Part shown: in pieces, positions 1 through 7,037 of the stretch
Layout of the letters: the number at the start of each line of letters is the position of its first letter
How positions within the stretch are numbered: the stretch's first letter is position 1
DNA from: JAXGTD01 sp040775095
GTDB taxonomy: Bacteria; Pseudomonadota; Gammaproteobacteria; Chromatiales; Chromatiaceae
Length of the DNA: 13,661 nt
Assembly: GCA_040775095.1 (NCBI GenBank)
Contig: JAXGTD010000114.1
Span: 1-13,661, forward strand
Direction of reading: 5' to 3'
Notes under the pieces: generated by a model
What the model saw: the letters and a program-made list of their open reading frames with translations, nothing else
Told to the model about the DNA's origin: nothing
Database searches by the model: none
Position numbers and translations under genes: made by a program

Positions 1-1216
1 GCCGGCCCAGCTCGGCGACCATTTGCGCCATGGCCGTGGCCGGCACCGCCTTGTCGCCGACGGCAAAGGTCTGGGTCGGCAATTGGCCAATGTCGGCCCC
101 CTCGCGCTCGAGCTCGGTCACCACCGTCTCGCCCGCCGGGCCACCGCCGGCGCGGCGCATGTTGGTGCGCACCAGCGCCCAGGCCTCGGGGGCAAGTGCG
201 CCACGCTCGAGTGCCCCGGCGATGCTGGGCTTGTCGGGCCTGTCGCCCGGATACAGGTTGTGCGACTTGGCGCCGTGCACGTGAATGCCAGCGCCCTTGA
301 TCTGCTTGATGACCACGGCGGTCAGCGTGCCGCCCATGGCCGACTCGGCGGCCTCGCGCATGCCCTCGAGCACGGCGCGGGTGAAGGCATCTCGGGCCGT
401 GTCGCTGAACAGGGTGCTGTCGACATAGGCACCGGGTTGGTCGCTGTCGTCGAAGTCCTTGGCGTCGATCAGGATCACGCGTCGGAAGTCGTGCGCCTGC
501 CAATAGGCGGTCATCTGCGCGTTGTCCATCAGCGACACCATGGAGTGGTGCTCCTGGCTGAAACCATTCCAGACCAGCACCGGCAGGAAGTTCGTGACCT
601 CCGGATAACTGGTGTGGAAGTGCTTCATTGCCGACAGGATGTAGGGTTCGCCCAGACCGCCGTCGCCAATGGTGCAGGGGAACAGCTTGTCGCGGTTCAG
701 GTAGGCGCCGGCCATCGCGAAGTGCTGGCCCTGGCCGAGCGGACCCGCCGGTGCGAGCAGACCGGGAATGGCACCGGACAGATGCCCGAGCAGGCCGTCG
801 CGCTCGCGGAAGCGCTCCTGCAGATGGTTCATGTGCGTGATGCCCATGGCCTCCAGCGAGCCGTCGAGGAACATGGCGCTGTAGAAGCCGGGGGCATGGT
901 GGCCCACCTCGGTGACGATATTGGTATGCCCCAGCATTACCAGCGACGCATAGGCGTCGGCGGAGCTGGCGAAACCGCCCGGGTGGCCCGACTCTTTCGA
1001 TGCGCACAGCTGCAGCGTGGTGTAGCGCAGCGCATCGACCAGGAGGCGGGTCTGGTAGACGGCGGCGTCGTCGATCTCGGTGATCGCGTGGTCGCCCTCG
1101 CCAATGGCCGGGCGGGCGCCAAGTGCCTCGTGCCCGTCATGGAGACGGCCGAAGTGCAGCATGCCCTCGCAGAAGGCGGGTGTGGTCGATGCGGTCGGGG
1201 TGGCAGCGGTGGTCAT
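1..1216 (-). CDS. Transketolase-like thiamine-diphosphate enzyme, N-terminal part (runs off left edge)
   Basis: About 405 codons are visible and the C-terminal part lies beyond base 1. The protein reads like the pyrimidine-binding half of a transketolase. It has a SGHPGG motif at residues 76-81, a GPLGQG motif at 158-163, and the TPP/Mg motif beginning GDG at 184-186 with its partner Asn in WNG near 217. These are family hallmarks: such enzymes move two-carbon ketol units between sugar phosphates in the cytosol. The sequence departs from ordinary TktA: GDG is followed by GLGEP, and there is a roughly 50-residue leader before the catalytic core. It could therefore be a specialised ketolase, and phosphoketolase-like chemistry is not excluded. 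The start is ambiguous. A GGAG at 1226-1229 lies 9 nt from the ATG at 1216 and only 3 nt from an in-frame ATG at 1222, so 1216 is preferred. It is divergent from an IclR regulator, which probably controls it. Confidence 0.8.
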   Translation of the reverse strand, partial: MTTAATPTASTTPAFCEGMLHFGRLHDGHEALGARPAIGEGDHAITEIDDAAVYQTRLLVDALRYTTLQLCASKESGHPGGFASSADAYASLVMLGHTNIVTEVGHHAPGFYSAMFLDGSLEAMGITHMNHLQERFRERDGLLGHLSGAIPGLLAPAGPLGQGQHFAMAGAYLNRDKLFPCTIGDGGLGEPYILSAMKHFHTSYPEVTNFLPVLVWNGFSQEHHSMVSLMDNAQMTAYWQAHDFRRVILIDAKDFDDSDQPGAYVDSTLFSDTARDAFTRAVLEGMREAAESAMGGTLTAVVIKQIKGAGIHVHGAKSHNLYPGDRPDKPSIAGALERGALAPEAWALVRTNMRRAGGGPAGETVVTELEREGADIGQLPTQTFAVGDKAVPATAMAQMVAELGR

Positions 1217-1293
1217 GATCATGGGCTCCAAGCTGGGGCTGTCGGTGATTGGCCTGTGCCAGTCGTCTTGGTCGGCGGCTGGTGTTGGGATGC

Positions 1294-1322
1294 ACCTTAG
1301 GGAAAGGCAGAAAATTTCGCAA
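1294..1322 (-). promoter_or_regulatory. Candidate promoter of the transketolase-like gene
   Basis: Read on the minus strand there is a TTGCGA -35-like hexamer (plus 1317-1322), a 17-bp spacer and a TAAGGT -10-like hexamer (plus 1294-1299). The -35 matches consensus at 4 of 6 positions and the -10 at 3 of 6, so it is weak by itself. Support comes from the exact spacing and from a putative IclR-type site (1315-1329) overlapping the -35. It would give a leader of about 65-70 nt. Confidence 0.3.
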
Positions 1323-1329
1323 TAAGCAA
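1315..1329 (-). promoter_or_regulatory. Putative IclR-type operator, site 1 (inverted copy)
   Basis: The minus-strand reading TTGCTTATTGCGAAA matches the site at 1429-1443 at 12 of 15 positions and shares the CGAAA end with both other copies. It overlaps the candidate -35 of the transketolase-like gene. With the copy at 1334-1348 it also forms a perfect 7-bp inverted repeat (AATTTCG at 1313-1319, CGAAATT at 1344-1350). Confidence 0.35.
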
Positions 1330-1333
1330 CAGA

Positions 1334-1348
1334 TTCCACAATACGAAA
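1334..1348 (+). promoter_or_regulatory. Putative IclR-type operator, site 2
   Basis: TTCCACAATACGAAA matches the 1429-1443 site at 12 of 15 positions. The TTCC-N7-GAAA layout resembles the 15-bp partly palindromic operators known for IclR-family regulators. It lies in the divergent gap beside site 1. Confidence 0.4.
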
Positions 1349-1428
1349 TTCCAACCTGGGCCGCGCCGGAAGACCGCAACCAGCGGATCCATCGAGACTT
1401 TCCGGATGAAAAAGGCGCAAAGAGCCGA

Positions 1429-1443
1429 TTTCATAATGCGAAA
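1429..1443 (+). promoter_or_regulatory. Putative IclR-type operator, site 3 (autoregulation)
   Basis: TTTCATAATGCGAAA is a partial palindrome (TTTC/GAAA arms) starting 95 bp after site 2, close to nine helical turns. It covers the candidate -35 of the iclR gene (1430-1435), the position expected for autorepression. Confidence 0.4.
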
Positions 1444-1458
1444 AATACCTGTTATTCT
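1430..1458 (+). promoter_or_regulatory. Candidate promoter of the IclR-family gene
   Basis: TTCATA at 1430-1435 (4 of 6 to TTGACA), a 17-bp spacer and TATTCT at 1453-1458 (4 of 6 to TATAAT). The predicted start site near 1465 leaves a short leader containing the AGGAG ribosome site at 1475-1479. Confidence 0.35.
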
Positions 1459-1487
1459 TGCCTCATCAAGAAACAGGAGCCCGCGAT

Positions 1488-2297
1488 ATGCCACCAAATG
1501 ACCCCGCGACATCCGGGATTCAGGTCATCGACCGCGTCGCCTTGCTGCTCGACGCCATCGCTCGCTACCCGGAGCCGGTCAGTCTCAAGGTGCTCGGCGC
1601 CGAGACCGGATTGCACCCATCCACCGCGCATCGCATCCTGGCCTCGCTGGTCCACAACCGCTTTGTCGAGCGCGACGCCGCCGGACACTACCGGCTCGGT
1701 TTGCGGCTGCTGCAGCTGGGCGTGCGCCTGCACGGCAACATCGATGTGCGCGCGATCGCCCGTCCGGTGATGGAGGCGCTGCGCGATCGGCTTGGGGAGT
1801 CGGTCAACCTCACCATCCGCGAGGGCGACGAGGTGGTCTACATCGAGAAGGCGACGCCCAACCGGATGATTCACGTGCAGCAGTTGATCGGCTCCCGCGC
1901 CCCATTGCATGTCACCGCCGTCGGCAAGCTGATGCTCGGTGCCGGCGGCGAGGACGGCGTCCGCGGCTACGCGCGGCGCACCAATCTGCCGGCCTATACG
2001 CGCAACACCATCACCGCGTTGCCACGCCTCATCGATGCCTGCAACCTCGCCCTTGCCAACGGTTACGCGTTCGACGATGAAGAGGCCGAGCTCGATGTCG
2101 GCTGCATCGGCGTGCTGCTGCACGACAGCACCGGAAACGTCAGCGGCGGCCTTTCGGTGTCGGCGCCGATCGAGCGCCGCCGCCTGGATTGGGTGCAAGA
2201 CGTGGTGGCCGCGGGTCAGACCATCTCCGAGCAGCTCGGCTGGCGCGCCCCCGTCTCGACGATGATCGGCGGCCCGGGTTCCACCGCGGCGAGCTGA
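1488..2297 (+). CDS. IclR-family transcriptional regulator
   Basis: A 269-residue protein of usual IclR length. Residues about 11-75 form the winged helix-turn-helix, with a recognition-helix region around GLHPSTAHRIL (41-51) and a wing ending in GHYRLG (66-71). Residues about 85-250 form the GAF-like effector domain, with family segments such as LHVTAVGKLML (140-150) and an acidic EEAELDVGCIG stretch (198-208). IclR proteins bind DNA as dimers or tetramers and respond to small carboxylates, sugars or aromatics; the ligand here cannot be read from sequence. The ATG at 1488 is chosen over an in-frame TTG at 1458 because AGGAG (1475-1479) sits 8 nt upstream of it. The TTG also falls inside the candidate -10. 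Divergence from the transketolase-like gene and three repeated sites between them suggest that gene as its target, plus autoregulation. Confidence 0.9.
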   Translation: MPPNDPATSGIQVIDRVALLLDAIARYPEPVSLKVLGAETGLHPSTAHRILASLVHNRFVERDAAGHYRLGLRLLQLGVRLHGNIDVRAIARPVMEALRDRLGESVNLTIREGDEVVYIEKATPNRMIHVQQLIGSRAPLHVTAVGKLMLGAGGEDGVRGYARRTNLPAYTRNTITALPRLIDACNLALANGYAFDDEEAELDVGCIGVLLHDSTGNVSGGLSVSAPIERRRLDWVQDVVAAGQTISEQLGWRAPVSTMIGGPGSTAAS

Positions 2298-2320
2298 TCG
2301 GGTTGGGCGGGTCTCTCCGG

Positions 2321-2362
2321 GCGCCCCGGGGCGCAACGCCTTGGGGCGAGGTGAACCCCGGG
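2321..2362. repeat. GC-rich palindrome and inverted-repeat block after iclR
   Basis: 2321-2334 is a perfect 14-bp palindrome (GCGCCCCGGGGCGC), followed by a GGCG-CAA-CGCC hairpin (2330-2340) and another CCCCGGG at 2356-2362. It begins 24 nt after the iclR stop. It could stop transcription or be a fragment of a dispersed GC-rich repeat, but there is no T-run. Bases 2324-2343 match the 3' end of vapB (11767-11786) at 19 of 20 positions. Confidence 0.35.
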
Positions 2363-2380
2363 CCTGCCGCGGTGGGTGTC

Positions 2381-2409
2381 CTGACCGCTGGTATCGATCA
2401 GGCTACACT
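2381..2409 (+). promoter_or_regulatory. Candidate promoter of the ATPase/nuclease gene
   Basis: CTGACC (2381-2386, 4 of 6 to TTGACA), a 17-bp spacer and TACACT (2404-2409, 4 of 6 to TATAAT). It would start transcription near 2416 and leave about 30 nt of leader with no clear Shine-Dalgarno sequence. Confidence 0.3.
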
Positions 2410-2447
2410 GTAGGCACCCGACGTTGCCGACCGCGCCAGCCTGTCCC

Positions 2448-4004
2448 ATGCCCCGCCGCACCCTGCCCATTGGCATCCAGACCTTCCGCGAGATCATCGA
2501 GAGCGATTGCTACTACGTCGACAAGACCGGTTTTGCGCGGCGCCTGATCGAGCAGGGCAAGTACTACTTTCTGTCGCGCCCGCGACGCTTTGGCAAGTCG
2601 CTGTTCCTCGACACCCTGGGCGAGCTGTTTGCGGGCAACGAGCGGCTGTTTCGCGGGCTGCAGGTGCATCCGCACTGGAATTGGGGCCGGCGCTATCCGG
2701 TGATCCGGCTGAGCTTTGGGGGCGGGATCGTGAAGACCCCCGAAGAGCTGCAGCGCAAGATCTGGCAGCAGCTGCGGTTGAACCAGTCCGTCCTCGAGCT
2801 GCACTGCACCGAGCCCGGGGTCGACGGCTGTCTGGCCGAGCTGATCCGACTGGCAGCGGCCGCGTCAGGTCAGCGCGCCGTCGTGTTGGTGGACGAGTAC
2901 GACAAACCGATCCTCGATAACCTGACCGAGCCGGAGGTCGCCCGCGGCATGCGCGACGGGCTGCGCAATCTCTACTCTGTCATCAAAGACTCAGACGCCC
3001 ACCTGCGTTTCGCTTTTCTGACGGGGGTCTCCAAGCTCAGCAAGGTCAGCCTGTTTTCCGGGTTGAACAATCTCAACGACATCACCGTCGATCCCGAATA
3101 CTCCGCCATCTGCGGCTACACCGAGTCGGACCTCGACGCGGTCTTTGCGCCGGAGATTCCAGGACTGGACCGGGACCAGATCCGTGGCTGGTACAACGGC
3201 TACAACTGGACCGGGGAATCGGTCTATAACCCGTTCGACGTACTACTGCTGTTTCAGAAGCGGCAGTTCCGGCCCTGGTGGTTCGAGACCGCGACGCCAA
3301 CCTTTTTGGTGGATCTGCTACTGCAACGTCGAACCTTCATTCCACAGTTGGAGTATCTGCTCACCAGCGAGCATCTGCTCTCGGCGTTCGACGTAGACCA
3401 CATCAGTACCGAGGCGCTGCTGTTCCAGACCGGCTATCTCACTGTCGGTTCGGTACGCCAGCTCGGCGCGCTTGTCCAATACCGGCTGCGCTACCCGAAT
3501 CTGGAGGTCCGTGCCAGCCTCAATGGCGCGTTGCTCGATCAACTGACCGTTGGATCTGAGTCGACGGCGGAGCAGACCGGCCGGCTATACGAGCTACTCC
3601 AAGCCGACGACTTTGCCGGTCTGCGGCAACTGTTCAGCGCCTTTTTCGCCAGCATCCCCAACGACTGGTACCGCAAAAACCCCATCGCCCAGTACGAGGG
3701 CTACTACGCGAGCCTGTTCTATGCCTATTTTGCGTCCCTGGGGCTGGACATCCGGCCGGAGGAAAGCAGCAATGGCGGACGGCTGGACCTGGCCGTGCGG
3801 TTCAATGGGCAGGTATACCTGTTCGAGCTCAAGGTGGTCGATCTGACCCCGGAAGGCCGCGCGCTACAGCAGATCAAGGACCGAGGCTACGCCGACAGGT
3901 ATCGCGCAGAGGGGGTGCCGATCCACCTGATTGGCGTGGAATTCAGCCGCGAGCAGCGCACCGTGGTCGGGTTCGAGGTGGAGACACTCGCGCCGGACTC
4001 ATGA
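2448..4004 (+). CDS. AAA-ATPase-like protein with C-terminal PD-(D/E)XK nuclease fold
   Basis: A 518-residue protein of the AAA-ATPase_like (PF09820) plus PDDEXK_9 (PF08011) architecture. The N-terminus LPIGIQTFREI and the YYVDKT box (22-27) are typical. A P-loop-like RPRRFGKS lies at 44-51 (Lys50, Ser51), a Walker B-like VVLVDEYD at 145-152, and a conserved LTGVSKLSKVSLFSGLNNL block at 191-209. The C-terminal nuclease core shows Asp447 in GGRLDLAV, then Glu460-Leu-Lys462, and a QQIKDRGYADRY helix at 474-485, so the catalytic D...ExK set appears intact. The family is abundant, often multicopy and patchily spread; its role is unresolved. The ATG at 2448 is preferred over an upstream TTG (2424) because family members begin just before LPIGIQ. 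No convincing ribosome site is visible. It is a single cistron, convergent with the glutaredoxin gene. Confidence 0.88.
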   Translation: MPRRTLPIGIQTFREIIESDCYYVDKTGFARRLIEQGKYYFLSRPRRFGKSLFLDTLGELFAGNERLFRGLQVHPHWNWGRRYPVIRLSFGGGIVKTPEELQRKIWQQLRLNQSVLELHCTEPGVDGCLAELIRLAAAASGQRAVVLVDEYDKPILDNLTEPEVARGMRDGLRNLYSVIKDSDAHLRFAFLTGVSKLSKVSLFSGLNNLNDITVDPEYSAICGYTESDLDAVFAPEIPGLDRDQIRGWYNGYNWTGESVYNPFDVLLLFQKRQFRPWWFETATPTFLVDLLLQRRTFIPQLEYLLTSEHLLSAFDVDHISTEALLFQTGYLTVGSVRQLGALVQYRLRYPNLEVRASLNGALLDQLTVGSESTAEQTGRLYELLQADDFAGLRQLFSAFFASIPNDWYRKNPIAQYEGYYASLFYAYFASLGLDIRPEESSNGGRLDLAVRFNGQVYLFELKVVDLTPEGRALQQIKDRGYADRYRAEGVPIHLIGVEFSREQRTVVGFEVETLAPDS

Positions 4005-4056
4005 GGGGCATGCCGCCATCCGCGCACCCCGCCCCAGCGGCGCGGCCGAGCCTCTC

Positions 4057-4088
4057 GCCCCCGCGATTGGCGGCGCGATCCCGGGGGC
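4057..4088. terminator. Possible shared hairpin between convergent genes
   Basis: GCCCCCG (4057-4063) and CGGGGGC (4082-4088) are perfect 7-bp inverted arms around an 18-nt loop. They sit in the 86-bp gap between the stops of two convergent genes (4004 and 4091). No T-run follows on either strand, so intrinsic termination is only possible. Confidence 0.3.
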
Positions 4089-4090
4089 AT

Positions 4091-4357
4091 TCAGCCGCCT
4101 CGGTCTTGCGCGTGGTAGAGCTGCAGAAACCGCTTCTCGGAGAAACCGTCCATGCGCTCGCCACCGACCAGCAGGACCGGTACCCCGCGGGCGTTCATGC
4201 GCTCCAGCTCCTTGCGCGCGCGCGGACTCGCGCCGACGTCCATCTCACGGAAGCGGATGCCGCGGGCGCGCATAAAGGCCTTGGCCCGCGCGCAATGGGC
4301 GCACCGCGCGGTGGTGTAGATCACGACCTGTCTGGGCTTGCCACCGGTAAGTGCCAC
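4091..4357 (-). CDS. Glutaredoxin family protein
   Basis: An 88-residue single-domain thioredoxin-fold protein. The first strand VVIYTT (11-16) leads into a dithiol active site C19-A-H-C22. The cis-proline strand GVPVLLV (58-64, Pro60) and a GF pair (71-72) follow, all as in classical glutaredoxins that reduce disulfides or glutathionylated proteins with glutathione in the cytosol. CAHC differs from the common CPYC, so a NrdH-like or specialised electron donor is possible. The GTG start is chosen because GAGGTGA lies 7 nt upstream on the minus strand. There is no signal peptide. It is divergent from the SulP gene across about 265 bp and convergent with the nuclease gene, so it is probably monocistronic. 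Confidence 0.85.
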   Translation of the reverse strand: MALTGGKPRQVVIYTTARCAHCARAKAFMRARGIRFREMDVGASPRARKELERMNARGVPVLLVGGERMDGFSEKRFLQLYHAQDRGG

Positions 4358-4392
4358 CTTGCCGTCACCTCATCAACACGCCAGGGGACTGC

Positions 4393-4398
4393 ATTATC
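4393..4398 (-). promoter_or_regulatory. Candidate -10 element of the glutaredoxin gene
   Basis: On the minus strand this reads GATAAT, 5 of 6 to the consensus, about 35 nt upstream of the GTG start. No good -35 hexamer is seen at 16-18 bp. Confidence 0.3.
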
Positions 4399-4622
4399 CG
4401 CGAAACGGCGGCTCGACGACCCCGGTGTGCGTGCCATGGGGCTTGGCGCGCCCTTCATCCACGAGACGAAGCCGGCTGGAGCCAGGAATTTGCAAAATAG
4501 ACAAAATAGTCTGCGGCGCCATGGCGGTCGACCGCCGCTTCGAAGATGATTGCCTCCCCCGCCTACACTGCCCCGGCCAGGGTTTGCCGTGGCGCTGGCC
4601 TCATCTGTCTGGAGACCCGTCT
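4399..4622. other. Intergenic region between glutaredoxin and SulP genes
   Basis: No gene is seen here. It holds an AT-rich island in otherwise GC-rich DNA, with a tandem AAAATAG (4494-4500 and 4503-4509) and a small AGAC/GTCT inverted repeat (4499-4502, 4509-4512). A TACACT (4564-4569) is a possible -10 for the SulP gene, without a clear -35. The SulP ribosome site GGAG is at 4611-4614. Confidence 0.4.
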
Positions 4623-6374
4623 ATGACCGCCGAAACCGCTGTTGCAGGTAGCTTGCTCAGACGTCTCGGGCGGTTCGCACCGGGTGTTCCGGACATCCTG
4701 GGCTATCGCCCCCGTGATCTCCCGCATGATCTGCTCGCGGGGTTGTCGGTCGCCGCGGTGGCGCTGCCGGTGGGGGTCGCCTACGCGGAGCTGGCGGGGT
4801 TCGATCCGGTGGTGGGGCTCTATTCCAGCATCCTGCCGCTGCTGGCCTACGCCCTGTTCGGCACTTCACGGCAGCTCATCGTCGGTCCGGACGCGGCTAC
4901 CTGCGCGCTGGTCGCGGCGGCCGTGGCTCCGCTGGCCGCGGGCGACCAACAGCTCTATGTCGCCTTCTCGGCGGTGCTGGCATTGTTCGCCGGTCTGATC
5001 TGCATTGGCGCGAGCTTCCTGCGTCTTGGCGCGCTGGCGGATTTTCTGTCCAAGCCGATCCTGGTGGGCTTTCTCAATGGGGTGTCGATCAGCATCGCGC
5101 TGGGTCAGTCCGGTAAGCTGCTCGGCTTCGAGTTGGAGACGCGCGGCATCCTGCCGCGCCTGATCGAGATCGTCACGCGCATCGGCGAGACGCATTGGCC
5201 GACGTTTGCGATTGGCGCCGCGACCTTTGCGGTGTTGCTCGTCTCGCCGCGTCTGTTGCCACGCCTGCCGGCGGCCCTGGTCGCGATGGCGCTGGCAGGT
5301 GCACTGGTGGCGGTGTTTGGGCTCGAGGCCTACGGTGTCGCCACCATCGGCGCGGTGCCGGCGGGTCTGCCCGCCATCGGGCTTCCCTCGCCGCCGCTCG
5401 ATCGGTTTCAGGATGCGCTTCCGGAACTGCTTGCCGCGGCGGCGGGCATTGCACTGGTGAGCTTCTCGAGCGCGATGCTGACCGCGCGCAGCTTCGCGGC
5501 CAAGAATCGCTACGATATCGACGTCGACCGCGAATTCTCAGCCCTGGGTGCGGCCAACATCGCCTCGGCCCTGTCGCAGGGGTTCGCGATTTCCGGTGCC
5601 GACTCGCGCACGGCGATGAGCGACGCGGCCGGCGGCCGGACCCGCGCCGCGGGGCTGGTAGCGGCCGGCACCGTGGCGCTGGTGCTGCTGTTTCTGACTG
5701 GTCCGCTCGAATACGTGCCCATCGCGGCCCTGGGTGCGGTGCTGGTGATGGCCTCGGTGTCGCTGATGGACGTGGCCTCGCTGCGGCGTTTCTGGTTGCT
5801 CGACAAGCGCGAGCTGGCCTTGTCACTGATCGCGACGCTGGGCGTGGTCTGGGTCGGCGCCATCGACGCCATCCTGGTCGTGGTGTTGCTGGCACTGGTG
5901 CGTTTCGTGCAGCTGGCGGCCCGCCCGAACGCCGAGGTGCTGGGCAAGGTCAAGGGACAGGCGGGCCTGCATTCGGTGGAGCGCCACGCGGATGCACGCA
6001 CCACGCCCGGTCTGCTGCTGTTCCGTTTCAATGCGCCGCTGGTGTTCTTCAACGCACCCTACTTCAAACGTCGCGCCCTGGCGGCGATGGATGCTGCAGG
6101 CGCGGATCTGCGCTGGTTCGTGCTGGACCTGATCCCTTTGACCCAGGTGGACGTGACCGGGATCTACACGCTTGAGGATCTCGCCGAGGAGCTGCGACGC
6201 CGTGGCGCGGAGCTGGTACTGGCCGGACGCCGAACCGAGGTTGCCGATTGGCTCCATCGGCGCGGGCTGATGGAGCACGCGAACCTGCAGCGGCACTTCT
6301 CGACCATGCGCCAGGCGATGCGCGCCTTCCGGATCGAGCACCCGGGGGGTGGTCCGCCCCCGCCGGCGGTGTAA
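4623..6374 (+). CDS. SulP-family inorganic anion transporter with STAS domain
   Basis: A 583-residue inner-membrane protein of usual SulP (SLC26) length. The first helix carries the family signature starting DLLAGLSVAAVALPVGVAYA (36-55), then GLYSSILP (65-72) and a GPDAATCAL segment (88-96). Many hydrophobic stretches run to about residue 430. The motif SGADSRTAMSDAAGGRT (324-340) corresponds to the conserved G-x-x-SRTA-AG-RT substrate region. The cytoplasmic STAS domain covers about 460-565 with the DVTG turn at 510-513. SulP proteins move sulfate, bicarbonate, dicarboxylates or other anions; the substrate cannot be assigned, though sulfate or bicarbonate uptake would fit an autotrophic sulfur bacterium. 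The ATG at 4623 is chosen because GGAG ends 8 nt upstream and the protein then begins just before the membrane domain; the open frame extends upstream without any family match. It appears to be a single cistron. Confidence 0.92.
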   Translation: MTAETAVAGSLLRRLGRFAPGVPDILGYRPRDLPHDLLAGLSVAAVALPVGVAYAELAGFDPVVGLYSSILPLLAYALFGTSRQLIVGPDAATCALVAAAVAPLAAGDQQLYVAFSAVLALFAGLICIGASFLRLGALADFLSKPILVGFLNGVSISIALGQSGKLLGFELETRGILPRLIEIVTRIGETHWPTFAIGAATFAVLLVSPRLLPRLPAALVAMALAGALVAVFGLEAYGVATIGAVPAGLPAIGLPSPPLDRFQDALPELLAAAAGIALVSFSSAMLTARSFAAKNRYDIDVDREFSALGAANIASALSQGFAISGADSRTAMSDAAGGRTRAAGLVAAGTVALVLLFLTGPLEYVPIAALGAVLVMASVSLMDVASLRRFWLLDKRELALSLIATLGVVWVGAIDAILVVVLLALVRFVQLAARPNAEVLGKVKGQAGLHSVERHADARTTPGLLLFRFNAPLVFFNAPYFKRRALAAMDAAGADLRWFVLDLIPLTQVDVTGIYTLEDLAEELRRRGAELVLAGRRTEVADWLHRRGLMEHANLQRHFSTMRQAMRAFRIEHPGGGPPPPAV

Positions 6375-6379
6375 CACGA

Positions 6380-6413
6380 ACCCGGCGCGGCCGCGCGGCA
6401 GGCGGCGCCGGGT
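6380..6413. terminator. Strong hairpin between SulP and DUF4332 gene ends
   Basis: ACCCGGCGC (6380-6388) and GCGCCGGGT (6405-6413) are perfect 9-bp inverted arms. The 16-nt loop contains a second self-complementary GCCGCGCGGC (6390-6399). It begins 6 nt after the SulP stop and lies just past the stop of the convergent gene at 6436, so it could serve both strands. No T-run follows on either side. Confidence 0.5.
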
Positions 6414-6435
6414 GGTTGCCCCGCCGCGCCGGCAA

Positions 6436-6843
6436 TCAGTAGGTCAGGATCTTTGGCAGATCCTTGGCCTGCTGCACCCAGTCCTCGACCAGGGACAGTG
6501 CCGGTGGGCGCTCGGTGAGCCCCTGCGCGGCGTTGGTCTCGAGCAGCTTCGCGTGGAGGTTATCCGCACGGCGGGTGGCCAGCTCCTTGACGGTGTCGAC
6601 ACCGGCCTGTTCGAGCAGGTCGGAGTAGACCCCGGAGACGCCTTTAACGCGCGCCAGATCGGCGCGGTTGGCCAGTTGCAGGATGTCCCTGGCGTCGCAG
6701 TTGCAGGCGGCGGCCAATGCCTTGCGCTGAGCCGGCGAGGCGGCGGCGCCGACAAGCTGCTCGTTGTCGGTGATGTCACGGGCCTTGAGTGCGGCGATGA
6801 GGTCCTCGGTGGCCCCTTTGAGTGCCTTCACGGCGGTCGTCAT
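6436..6843 (-). CDS. DUF4332 helix-hairpin-helix protein
   Basis: A 135-residue soluble, mostly helical protein. Residues about 50-105 match the DUF4332 pattern: an NRADLARVKGVSGVYSDLLE hairpin (59-78), then AGVDTVKELA (80-89) and NLHAKL (95-100). This is a helix-hairpin-helix-like fold also found in DNA polymerase- and ligase-type modules. Its cellular role is not established; HhH folds suggest nucleic-acid contact, but family members are often annotated only as domain proteins. The ATG at 6843 is chosen because a GAGGAGAG ribosome site lies about 9 nt upstream on the minus strand. The frame stays open further upstream, but that extension is low-complexity and has no family match. The gene is divergent from a TPR protein gene and ends at the hairpin downstream of sulP. 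Confidence 0.85.
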   Translation of the reverse strand: MTTAVKALKGATEDLIAALKARDITDNEQLVGAAASPAQRKALAAACNCDARDILQLANRADLARVKGVSGVYSDLLEQAGVDTVKELATRRADNLHAKLLETNAAQGLTERPPALSLVEDWVQQAKDLPKILTY

Positions 6844-6970
6844 GGCGTTGCTCTCCTCGTGCTGCGATGAATCAGTCCAGCCGTTTCCGGCCACCGCCCG
6901 GGCGGGTCCGCGGCTCGCGATTGGGTGAATCCATCCCGAATGGGGTGCTGACGGTCCCCTTGTCCATCGC

Positions 6971-6999
6971 TTGACAGCGGGCCGGCGGGGTTGCAGCAT
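6971..6999 (+). promoter_or_regulatory. Possible promoter of the TPR gene
   Basis: A perfect TTGACA lies at 6971-6976. At 17 bp spacing the -10 position reads CAGCAT (6994-6999), only 3 of 6 to consensus. It sits in the 194-bp divergent gap, about 40 bp upstream of the TPR start. Confidence 0.3.
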
Positions 7000-7037
7000 C
7001 CGGCGCCACGTCCCCCACAGCGGAAGCCATTGTCCCG

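Noticed and set aside
23..1300. Long plus-strand open frame of 425 codons
   Set aside because: It is antisense to the transketolase-like gene, has no family resemblance and is low-complexity Gly/Ala/His/Arg. Typical of the opposite strand of GC-rich genes.
1458..1487. Upstream TTG start for the IclR protein
   Set aside because: It lies within the candidate -10 and upstream of AGGAG; the ATG at 1488 has ideal spacing.
1452..2336. Minus-strand open frame over the IclR gene
   Set aside because: The plus-strand reading is an unmistakable IclR protein with its own ribosome site; the reverse frame has no recognisable domain.
4338..4622. N-terminal extension of the SulP frame
   Set aside because: No family match, and the GGAG at 4611-4614 points to the ATG at 4623; the extension also overlaps the glutaredoxin start.
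5195..6175. Plus-strand 326-codon frame inside the SulP gene
   Set aside because: A different-frame shadow of the transporter, with GC-driven Arg/Gly composition.
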